5,401 nt of DNA from Lysobacterales bacterium. GTDB taxonomy: Bacteria > Pseudomonadota > Gammaproteobacteria > Xanthomonadales > SZUA-36. The notes beneath the pieces were generated by a model that was given only the letters and a program-made list of their open reading frames with translations, did not search any database and was not told where the DNA came from. Numbering within the stretch: position 1 is the stretch's first letter; each line of letters opens with the position of its first letter. The position numbers were made by a program, and so were the translations under genes. Of the stretch, positions 1 to 5,401 are shown in pieces. The stretch is from the NCBI GenBank assembly GCA_030637665.1, contig DAOWGA010000168.1, forward strand, positions 1 through 5,401. Direction: 5' to 3'.

Positions 1-1181
1 AGGAAGAACCGCCTCATGTTGTCGAAATGTGCTTCGCCTCCATAAATGAAGCTGGTCTGATAGCCCTGGCTTTCCAGCAGGCTGGACAACGTGAAGAAAT
101 TGGATTGGGTTTCAGCGAGTTTAACCACGCTAAGCTGCGGCGTCGGTGTGAAGCCGGTAAGTATGGCTTCGATACCCCTGGCGGAGCGTGTTCCGGTGGC
201 GTAGAGCTGCTCCAGCCAGATGCCCTGGCTGGCCATTTCATCCAGCCTGGGCGTCAGGTTTTTACCGCCGAGCGTGCCCACGAATTCAGCGCCCAGGCTT
301 TCTTCCAGGATGATTACCAGGTTGAGGGGCCTGTCCCGTGTCTGAGTGGCCTTTTGATGGTGCCGTGTCGGCGTTGCCGGATCAGGATGTTCACCCGGTG
401 TAATGCCGGCTTCCTTCAGTATGATGGCCAGAACTTCATCATCGTCCATCGCACCATAACGGACACCTTTCTTTTTGGCGTCTCTCTTCTGCTCATAGAT
501 CGCATAGAGCAAAGAATAGGGAGAATTGAGCGGAAGCTGGTTTACCATGCCGTCCTGGGAAAACGCTGCGATGCTGGGGTTGACCGGGCGATGATCGAGC
601 GTGGAACGAATCATCATCACTACAAGGATCGCAATGACGGGTGTAAGCAGTATGCAAAATACCAGTGAGACCTGCTGGTCGGACCGGGGATCATTATGCA
701 ACCACCTGATAGTCACCCAGCCAAGCAGCACCATGACGCTGGTAAAACCGATCAATTCCAGCAGGTGTGAGCCGGACAGCGTTGCGAGGACCTCACGCGG
801 GTAGCTCAAATATTCCACAAACACGTAATTCGGCCGGCTATCGTACTCGGCAATGAAAGACAGGGTTGAGGCTTCAATAAAGAACGCCAGGGCTGTTGCC
901 AGCCCCAGATAGACAGGCCAGATCCACGCACCCACGCGGCGCAGGAATGCCAGCGTATGAAACCAGGGTTTGATCAGGAAAACCAGCCCGAACAGCATGC
1001 CGAGCAATATGATGTCGAAGCGAACCCCCTGCAGGAGGATGAACCCGAATCCGTCGGTAGCCGATACCCGGTCCCAGTGAATGCCGACCAGTAACAAACG
1101 GGACGCTGACAGCGTGGCAAGCACACACAGTGCGAGAATGGCGGGGCGTTTGAATATGCTGAAGTAGTTTGTCAATCGCAT
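1..1181 (-). CDS. LTA synthase family sulfatase/phosphotransferase, membrane-anchored (N-terminal part, runs off the left edge)
   Basis: The frame is open for 393 codons from an ATG at 1181 to the window edge, so the C-terminus is missing. Five hydrophobic segments (about residues 13-34, 46-70, 86-110, 139-160, 171-191) are followed by a linker and the start of an alkaline-phosphatase-like sulfatase domain from about residue 285. That architecture is typical of LtaS/OpgB-type enzymes, which transfer phosphoglycerol-like groups outside the inner membrane. Visible active-site pieces are ILEESLG (E294 fits the metal-binding Glu of LtaS) and YATGTRSARG (T331 fits the nucleophilic Thr). GFTPTP and FIYGGEAHFDNMR near the edge are also typical of Gram-negative members. 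The downstream Asp-His metal ligands lie off the window. An AAGGGG Shine-Dalgarno sits 8 nt before the ATG. The substrate is unknown: Gram-negative members do not make lipoteichoic acid, and periplasmic glucan or lipid modification is possible. Family confidence is high; function is inferred. Confidence 0.9.
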   Translation of the reverse strand, partial: MRLTNYFSIFKRPAILALCVLATLSASRLLLVGIHWDRVSATDGFGFILLQGVRFDIILLGMLFGLVFLIKPWFHTLAFLRRVGAWIWPVYLGLATALAFFIEASTLSFIAEYDSRPNYVFVEYLSYPREVLATLSGSHLLELIGFTSVMVLLGWVTIRWLHNDPRSDQQVSLVFCILLTPVIAILVVMMIRSTLDHRPVNPSIAAFSQDGMVNQLPLNSPYSLLYAIYEQKRDAKKKGVRYGAMDDDEVLAIILKEAGITPGEHPDPATPTRHHQKATQTRDRPLNLVIILEESLGAEFVGTLGGKNLTPRLDEMASQGIWLEQLYATGTRSARGIEAILTGFTPTPQLSVVKLAETQSNFFTLSSLLESQGYQTSFIYGGEAHFDNMRRFF

Positions 1182-1189
1182 GAGTGAGA

Positions 1190-1195
1190 CCCCTT
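1190..1195 (-). promoter_or_regulatory. Ribosome binding site of the LTA-synthase-like gene
   Basis: AAGGGG on the minus strand, 8 nt before the ATG at 1181. It supports this start. The hydrophobic first membrane segment begins about 12 residues later, as expected for this family. Confidence 0.6.
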
Positions 1196-1213
1196 GGTTT
1201 TACCGTACACAGG

Positions 1214-1243
1214 ATTCGAAATTGCACAAGCCCGAGGTGTCAA
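1214..1243 (-). promoter_or_regulatory. Candidate sigma-70 promoter for the LTA-synthase-like gene
   Basis: The minus strand has a perfect TTGACA (1238-1243), an 18-bp spacer, and TCGAAT (1214-1219) as the -10 box. The -10 matches 4 of 6 bases but lacks the important second-position A. Transcription would start about 25 nt before the ATG at 1181, leaving a short leader that holds the ribosome binding site. The -35 box is convincing and the -10 box is weak. Confidence 0.4.
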
Positions 1244-1247
1244 TCAC

Positions 1248-1290
1248 GCCCGAAAACGACGGGGGGATTATTGTCCTCGTTATATCGGGC
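1248..1290. repeat. Imperfect inverted repeat in the divergent intergenic region
   Basis: The outer arms GCCCGA (1248-1253) and TCGGGC (1285-1290) pair perfectly. The inner arms AACGA (1255-1259) and TCGTT (1277-1281) also pair perfectly, separated from the outer arms by a 1-nt/3-nt internal loop. A further copy of GCCCGA lies at 1230-1235. The element sits between the two outward-facing promoter candidates, so it could be an operator for a dimeric regulator or a structured DNA/RNA element. No U-tract follows on either strand, so it does not look like an intrinsic terminator. No regulator is identified. Confidence 0.4.
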
Positions 1291-1300
1291 ACAAACAAGG

Positions 1301-1306
1301 TAAAAT
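1301..1306 (+). promoter_or_regulatory. Candidate -10 box for the outer-membrane protein gene
   Basis: TAAAAT matches 5 of 6 bases of the sigma-70 -10 consensus. It lies 36 nt before the ATG at 1343, giving a predicted leader of about 30 nt. No good -35 box is found at 16-18 bp (the sequence there is near CGTTAT), so this promoter may need an activator, or the assignment may be wrong. The dyad at 1248-1290 covers where a -35 box or an activator would lie. Confidence 0.35.
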
Positions 1307-1320
1307 GCGCTCCTTCAGCA

Positions 1321-1330
1321 GAAAATTTTC
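1321..1330. repeat. 10-bp perfect palindrome in the leader of the barrel gene
   Basis: GAAAATTTTC is perfectly self-complementary and ends directly before the AAGGG ribosome binding site (1331-1335). It is A/T-rich, so it may be chance. Its position next to the ribosome binding site is the only reason to record it. Confidence 0.3.
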
Positions 1331-1342
1331 AAGGGTTAATCC

Positions 1343-2320
1343 ATGCGCACATCTTCAAATATTTTGAAGAGCATTTTTTTGGCTGCACTTTTCGGTCTGT
1401 CAATGTCATCTCTGCCGGTTCCGGGCCAGGCCGGGGAAACTGGCGAAGATCCTGATGATGCTGATTTGGTGATGTCAGTCGATGAAATCGCGCAAGAACT
1501 CAGCAACCCGGTCACCGCTGTGCGCAGCATATTCAGTGATTTCGAGTACCGCACATTCCAGGGTGAACTTCCCGACTCCGATTCCATGACCAGCCTGATA
1601 TACCTGTTTACCCCCTCGATTCCGTTTCAACTGGATAATGGCAAGAATCTCCTGTTGCGCGCTACGATTCCGTTTTACTTTGATCAGCCCGTTTGGGAAA
1701 CCTATTTTGGCCATCCCATATGGGAAGTCGACCGCAGCTATGCCGAATTTCTGCTCCGTCAAAGTCCACAGGTGACAGCCGACTCAGGCCGGTTCCTCCC
1801 TGGGCATGATCACATTGCCGATGTCACTTATGACGTTGCATATGGTGGTGTCAGCGAGCGGGGTTTCATCAGCATGTTCGGAATAGCCGGTGTGTTGCCA
1901 ACAAGCCAGGATATTTCAGCAAGCAGGCACCAATACCTGTTGGGGCCTGAAGTCGCCCTTGGAAAAAGTGCTGATTGGGGGGTTATTGGGGCCTGGGTGA
2001 CGCACCTGGTAGACGTTGCCGGGGACAGCGATTTCAATACAAACGAGACAACGGTCAAAGTATTTTTCGCTTACGGGCTGGGAAATGGCTGGCAAATCAT
2101 CTCAAATCCAACCATTCTCTACGATTGGGAAGCCGACAGCGGCAACGAACTGTTATTGCCAATCGGAGGGGGGGTAGCAAAAACCACCAGGATTGGCCGC
2201 ACCCCGATAAAATTCGAGTTTGAACTTCAGAAGTACATCGAAAGCTCCAGCCGGTTCGGTCCGGAGTGGTTGTTCACATTCAGTATTACTCCGCTTATCT
2301 CCAATCCGTATATGAAGTAA
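1343..2320 (+). CDS. Outer-membrane beta-barrel protein, 'transporter / neuromedin-U-like' family
   Basis: This 325-aa protein starts at an ATG with AAGGG 7 nt upstream. Residues 1-30 form a Sec signal peptide: Arg/Lys at the start, a hydrophobic core at about 11-22, and likely cleavage after GQA (28-30). A short acidic stretch (31-46) follows, then SNPVTAVRS (54-62) and alternating polar/hydrophobic strands rich in aromatics to the C-terminus. The NPV segment, SIPFQLDNGKNLLLRATIPF, the LPIGGGVAKTTRIGRTPIKFE block (272-292) and the PEWLFTF ending resemble a family usually annotated as transporter, neuromedin U or MetA-like (related to PF13557). Members are predicted outer-membrane barrels of unknown substrate. 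The last residues are NPYMK rather than a terminal Phe, which I recall in some relatives. It is divergent from the sulfatase gene and convergent with the peptidase gene. Surface location is well supported; substrate and transport role are not shown. Confidence 0.85.
   Translation: MRTSSNILKSIFLAALFGLSMSSLPVPGQAGETGEDPDDADLVMSVDEIAQELSNPVTAVRSIFSDFEYRTFQGELPDSDSMTSLIYLFTPSIPFQLDNGKNLLLRATIPFYFDQPVWETYFGHPIWEVDRSYAEFLLRQSPQVTADSGRFLPGHDHIADVTYDVAYGGVSERGFISMFGIAGVLPTSQDISASRHQYLLGPEVALGKSADWGVIGAWVTHLVDVAGDSDFNTNETTVKVFFAYGLGNGWQIISNPTILYDWEADSGNELLLPIGGGVAKTTRIGRTPIKFEFELQKYIESSSRFGPEWLFTFSITPLISNPYMK
1353..1369 (+). repeat. Short hairpin within the first codons of the barrel gene
   Basis: CTTCAAA and TTTGAAG form a perfect 7-bp inverted repeat around a 3-nt TAT loop, covering codons 4-9. 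In mRNA it would be a small A/U-rich hairpin 10 nt after the start codon. It could modestly affect translation initiation, but its stability is low and it may be chance. Confidence 0.3.
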
Positions 2321-2336
2321 TTCTCAACATTGCACA

Positions 2337-4124
2337 TCAGTGCTCCAGCACCTTGTATCGCACCATCCTGAAGCGGTAGCGGCTGGAATCGCGCAGGCGT
2401 TGCGCCAGGCGATCATGCAGTTCCGTTTCCCAGGTCGTGTACTTCTCAATGAATTCCCCGGCGCGCTCACTGGACCCGGCTGACTGGATGTTCAGCACTT
2501 CTTCGAGCAGTTGGCTGGCCACCGGGATATAGCGATCGTAGTGGATGGTCAGGCGTGCACTCGAAGGATCGAAACTCAACAGTCCGTGTTCCAGAAAATA
2601 ATTCATCTGCATCAGTTGCATGGTCTGGTATGGCTGGTCCGGCCGCGGCTGGTTCTGTTGCAGGACCCGTAATATGCCGGAAGCCTGGACAGAGCGGAAC
2701 ACGTTGTCATTCATAAGACCCGCTTCATTCAGGTGTGCTGATGTGAACAGTGACACCAGGTCCGCCTTCATTTCCTCATAATGACTGCCCCAGGGTGACA
2801 GGGCTTCGTTGAGATCACGCCCATCCTCCGTCGAATCCACGCCCAGGTAGTGACCCACTTCATGCCACAGCGTCCTGTAGAACGGGCCATCCAGGGTCAG
2901 GTCATTGGCCTGCTCAGAAACAACGGCAGCGCTGAAAAGCTCTTTCCGGTCGTCAAACAGTTCCGGGTGGGTCATGATGTTATTGCGCAATAATATGGTG
3001 CGGCCATATTTGCGCGTGTGGTTGGCGTCATTGGGCAGGATGGTGGCCGTATTGGCGCCCCGGGACTGGCCGAAGTCGGCAATGATGTTGTAGACTCCCA
3101 CGGGTATGTCCTGCTGAATTTTGCGGCCGGAGCCCACAGGCAGGCTGTCCTGGATTTCCTGCAAACCCTTGAGTGCCGCGGTGAGTTCCTGGCTCTTGTC
3201 TTCGTCGCGGGCCAGCAGGCTCAGGCTGAAGAATGATTTCACACCATAAAGTGCATCACCATAGACCTCGTAACTGCCGATCTGTGCATTCAGGTGCCGG
3301 AAGCGCCCGCGAACCCAGGCGGCATCACCGCCTTCATAGTCATCGCTGACCAGGTCCCGGGCCCGCAGAGCCAGGTAGTCGGCCAGGTCGGGATCTTCCG
3401 GCTTCAGGTCCTGTGCGGCGCTGTTGATCAGCGCATACACCTGCATGATCCCGGGCGCCCATCGCACGGAATACGGCAAGGCATACCACGGCGTATCATC
3501 CTCGCCTGATTGGATCGCCTCGATTTTCGACCGGAGACCCGGGTGCAAACCATCCAACATGGGGAACTGGTCCAGCATGCCAAGATCGCGATTCAGGTTC
3601 TGACTGTTGCTGCTGCGTATCACGGTGCGCACCGCCAGTAAGTCTTCCGCCAACCCGGGCTGTGCCTCGAGAACAGGATCCAGTTGTTCCCTGGTCATGC
3701 CCCGGGGATACATGTTTTTACCGGGTTCTTCGACTGCTACCGGCAGGAACGGCACACGCTCATTGCTCAGCGTAGTAGCGATCGGTCCCTTGAATAAGTA
3801 GTAAAGGTCCAATAAAGCCCTGGTTTGCGCTCCGCCCTGGTCCTTCTCTTGCAGTACTTGCAGGGAGTCCAGGGCTTCCGGATGCCTGGAATCCTCATAC
3901 AGCCGGTTGATGATGGTGCCGGCCCGGATCAGCTTTCCGGTCGCGGCTTTTTCTGCCTCGCTCAGAGCCGCGAGGTCCGGATCGAGCAACACCCTGCGGG
4001 TTTTGTCGAGAACTTCGGTGGCCTGATCCAGGCTCCAGTAGCCCTCGGGGAGAGCTTGAGCCAACGTGCTTTCTATCCAAAGCCCGGTGGCAAGCACCAA
4101 TATTGTCAAAATTCTCGTGTTCAC
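2337..4124 (-). CDS. Exported M49-like (dipeptidyl-peptidase III family) zinc metallopeptidase
   Basis: This 595-aa protein starts at GTG 4124, preceded by AGAGG with a 6-nt spacer. Residues 1-24 form a signal peptide (Arg4, hydrophobic 5-16, likely cleavage after AQA), so the mature enzyme should be periplasmic. TLWHEVGHYLG (418-428) carries the zinc-binding HExxH (H421, E422, H425). YEEMKAD (449-455) fits the second M49 motif (EExRAE/D), with E451 the probable third zinc ligand. Residues 349-381, including LPND (363-366) and a following KYGRTILLRN block, match the conserved NLPND...kgs..v.lkN region of bacterial M49 relatives, and the helical C-terminal third also fits. Classical M49 enzymes have HExxxH; the shorter pentapeptide is known in some bacterial members. 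M49 enzymes release dipeptides from peptide N-termini; whether this one is an exo- or endopeptidase is unknown. It is co-oriented with and 11 nt downstream of the DUF3667 gene. Confidence 0.8.
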   Translation of the reverse strand: MNTRILTILVLATGLWIESTLAQALPEGYWSLDQATEVLDKTRRVLLDPDLAALSEAEKAATGKLIRAGTIINRLYEDSRHPEALDSLQVLQEKDQGGAQTRALLDLYYLFKGPIATTLSNERVPFLPVAVEEPGKNMYPRGMTREQLDPVLEAQPGLAEDLLAVRTVIRSSNSQNLNRDLGMLDQFPMLDGLHPGLRSKIEAIQSGEDDTPWYALPYSVRWAPGIMQVYALINSAAQDLKPEDPDLADYLALRARDLVSDDYEGGDAAWVRGRFRHLNAQIGSYEVYGDALYGVKSFFSLSLLARDEDKSQELTAALKGLQEIQDSLPVGSGRKIQQDIPVGVYNIIADFGQSRGANTATILPNDANHTRKYGRTILLRNNIMTHPELFDDRKELFSAAVVSEQANDLTLDGPFYRTLWHEVGHYLGVDSTEDGRDLNEALSPWGSHYEEMKADLVSLFTSAHLNEAGLMNDNVFRSVQASGILRVLQQNQPRPDQPYQTMQLMQMNYFLEHGLLSFDPSSARLTIHYDRYIPVASQLLEEVLNIQSAGSSERAGEFIEKYTTWETELHDRLAQRLRDSSRYRFRMVRYKVLEH

Positions 4125-4130
4125 AAATGA

Positions 4131-4135
4131 CCTCT
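4131..4135 (-). promoter_or_regulatory. Ribosome binding site that decides the GTG start of the peptidase
   Basis: AGAGG lies 6 nt before GTG 4124 and directly follows the TAA of the DUF3667 gene (TAAAGAGG). The frame stays open to an ATG at 4241, but that would overlap the upstream gene by 106 bp and put 39 non-family residues ahead of a good signal peptide. The GTG is therefore the better start. The layout suggests translational coupling. Confidence 0.7.
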
Positions 4136-5344
4136 TTATAGCAACACAAAGCTTAACGCCGCAGCGACCATGGTAGTCAGGCCGAGCAGCACGATGTAGG
4201 ACAGGCCGATGACCATGTACTTGGCAACAGTCATTCCCCAACTCTGCTGGTAGACTCGTTTCAAAGACAGCAGGAAGTAGATTGGCGTCCAGGTGAACAG
4301 GGAGATATTGAACCAGAATACCGCTGTCGTGACCATGCCCTCTTCACTGGGCTCAAGCCAGCCCGCCAGCGAATTCGACAGCATACTCAGCAGGAACACC
4401 ACGAACAGGAAAGAGTGATTGTGCAGGGCCAGGATCAGGTGCTCGACGTAGTACTTGCTGGCAAACAGGTACCAGAACTTAAACAGCAGGGCCACCAGCG
4501 GAAGCAGGATAAAGGTTGCCGCCGGCAGCACATCGAAGATCTTGTCGAGCATCAGGTTGGGGTTGGCTTCGATCTCTTTGCCTTTTTGAGGGGATTCTTC
4601 AATTTCATCATTGATCCAGTTATTGACGAAATCTGGTACAAGCGGAACGATGACCGGGTTCAATTCCTTGTCCCAGGGTTCACCGTTGATGTTGATTCCG
4701 TCTTCGTCGTCGTCATCGCCCAAATCCATTTGTATCTCGATGGAATCATCGTCTGTTTCCGGCTCATCGGCTGCTGTGGCTTCATCAGCTGCCGCTGCTC
4801 CGGCGACAGCGACATTAAGTTTATCCGCCAGGCCCGGTTCCAGTTTGTTCAGAGTTTCGCGTACTTTTTCAAGTTCCGCCTCGTCATCCACGCCGATGTG
4901 AATGATGCCCGCCCCGTCGCCCGGTTCGCCGTCGCCGGAATTGATCTTGATCGCACTGCCTGCCAGCATCGCCGCCAGGATAAAGAAAGCCATGCTGGTG
5001 AAAATGTACAGCCGTAATGGCGGCGTATAACGGAAGCGCCGCCCATCCAGGTAGTCACGGGTCAGCTTGCCCGGATGCAACAGGAGGGATTTCAAGGTGC
5101 GCATCATGCGTGAATCGAGGTCGAGGAAATCCTCCATGAGCTCGCGCATCAGCACAGGGAAAAAGCGCATGAAATTCTTGTCCGGCTGGCCGCAGTAGTA
5201 GCAGAAGGGTCCCTGCAGCTCCGTTCCACAATTCAGACAGCGGGGTGAACCTTTCAGGCGCTTTGGTGGAATCGTCAAAGACTTGACCGGTCCACTTTCT
5301 GCAGGCGGCGGGGATTCCATCTCTTGTGTGTTCTCTTCCGTCAT
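4136..5344 (-). CDS. DUF3667-type membrane protein with N-terminal zinc ribbon and long acidic loop
   Basis: This 402-aa protein starts at an ATG with AAAGGA about 4 nt upstream. After a Pro/Glu-rich tail, residues 36-51 form a zinc ribbon, CxxC-x8-CxxC (C36, C39, C48, C51). The DUF3667 signature follows: DLDSRMMRTLKSLLLHPGKL (75-94), then DYLDGRRFRYTPPLRLYIF (98-116). Membrane segments are at about 110-131, 271-293, 307-329, 338-360 and 374-401. Basic residues before segment 1 and after segment 4 place the ribbon in the cytoplasm and residues 132-270 in the periplasm. That loop is very acidic and partly low-complexity (Ala-rich 178-192, then Asp/Glu-rich to 217, including GDDDDEDG), ending in a more ordinary segment with PLVPDFVNNWINDEIEE. 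The molecular role of DUF3667 proteins is unknown. Its gene runs straight into the M49-like peptidase gene, so the two are probably co-expressed. Confidence 0.8.
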   Translation of the reverse strand: MTEENTQEMESPPPAESGPVKSLTIPPKRLKGSPRCLNCGTELQGPFCYYCGQPDKNFMRFFPVLMRELMEDFLDLDSRMMRTLKSLLLHPGKLTRDYLDGRRFRYTPPLRLYIFTSMAFFILAAMLAGSAIKINSGDGEPGDGAGIIHIGVDDEAELEKVRETLNKLEPGLADKLNVAVAGAAAADEATAADEPETDDDSIEIQMDLGDDDDEDGININGEPWDKELNPVIVPLVPDFVNNWINDEIEESPQKGKEIEANPNLMLDKIFDVLPAATFILLPLVALLFKFWYLFASKYYVEHLILALHNHSFLFVVFLLSMLSNSLAGWLEPSEEGMVTTAVFWFNISLFTWTPIYFLLSLKRVYQQSWGMTVAKYMVIGLSYIVLLGLTTMVAAALSFVLL

Positions 5345-5401
5345 GATTTCCTTTGTGCCTGCTCAAGCATGCCGGCGCCCCTCATCCAGTCAATTGTTGC
5401 C
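5341..5401 (-). CDS. Possible 3' end of an upstream gene (partial, enters at the right edge)
   Basis: Only one minus-strand frame is open from the window edge to 5341. It encodes 19 residues (ending MLEQAQRKS) and stops at a TGA that overlaps the DUF3667 start codon as ATGA. Such 4-nt overlaps are common between co-translated bacterial genes, and the peptide looks like an amphipathic C-terminal helix. The stretch is short enough to be open by chance. The alternative is that these 57 bp are a promoter region: TTGACT lies at 5388-5393, but no good -10 box follows it at normal spacing. The family cannot be identified. Confidence 0.4.
   Translation of the reverse strand, partial: ATIDWMRGAGMLEQAQRKS

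Noticed and set aside
27..668. 213-codon open frame on the plus strand
   Set aside because: It lies wholly opposite the LTA-synthase-like gene, whose minus-strand frame carries family motifs. The plus-strand peptide has no recognisable domain or ribosome binding site.
1180..1455. 91-codon plus-strand frame across the divergent region
   Set aside because: It overlaps the start of the barrel gene in another frame and contains no family motif. The barrel frame has the signal peptide and ribosome binding site.
2332..2351. Intrinsic terminator between the convergent genes
   Set aside because: Stems are only 4 bp and neither strand has a following U-tract.
4125..4241. N-terminal extension of the peptidase to an ATG at 4241
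   Set aside because: It would overlap the DUF3667 coding region by 106 bp and bury the signal peptide. The GTG at 4124 has a good ribosome binding site and leaves the signal peptide at the N-terminus.
4415..5017. 200-codon open frame on the plus strand
   Set aside because: It is antisense to the DUF3667 gene. Its length reflects the codon bias and acidic repeats of that gene, and no start signal or domain is visible.
5365..5393. Sigma-70 promoter for the DUF3667 operon (TTGACT at 5388-5393)
   Set aside because: The best -10 at 16-17 bp (CATGCT or ATGCTT) matches poorly, and the same bases read as an open frame ending in an ATGA overlap. It remains a possible alternative but is not called.

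Overview
The window is 5.4 kb of moderately GC-rich bacterial chromosome. It looks like a Gammaproteobacterium, probably free-living or marine. This rests on protein style (a Gram-negative LTA-synthase-like sulfatase and a periplasm-facing outer-membrane barrel protein), tight gene packing and clear Shine-Dalgarno sites. No rRNA, tRNA, CRISPR array, insertion sequence or phage gene is visible, and I cannot name a genus.

Layout, left to right. (1) Positions 1-1181, minus strand: the N-terminal 393 codons of a membrane-anchored LTA-synthase-family phosphotransferase/sulfatase, running off the left edge. (2) Positions 1182-1342: a 161-bp divergent control region with an 18-bp-spaced promoter candidate for gene 1, an A/T-rich -10 candidate for the next gene, and an imperfect dyad of about 43 bp. 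(3) Positions 1343-2320, plus strand: a 325-aa secreted outer-membrane beta-barrel protein of the 'transporter / neuromedin-U-like' type. (4) Positions 2337-4124, minus strand: a 595-aa exported zinc metallopeptidase related to dipeptidyl-peptidase III (M49), with a GTG start. (5) Positions 4136-5344, minus strand: a 402-aa DUF3667-type membrane protein with a cytoplasmic four-cysteine zinc ribbon and a long acidic loop. (6) Positions 5341-5401, minus strand: a possible 3' end of another gene, overlapping the DUF3667 start as ATGA.

The minus-strand genes from the right edge to 2337 look like one operon. It runs possible upstream gene, DUF3667 membrane protein, then M49-like peptidase, with a 4-nt overlap and then an 11-nt gap. 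It converges on the barrel gene with only 16 bp between stop codons. By the positive-inside rule, the acidic loop of the DUF3667 protein and the mature peptidase would both be in the periplasm, so a functional partnership is plausible but unproven. The left-hand pair (sulfatase and barrel protein) is divergently transcribed from one short region, and both products act in the envelope. Nothing here is clearly a new system; the DUF3667/M49 pairing is the most interesting item.
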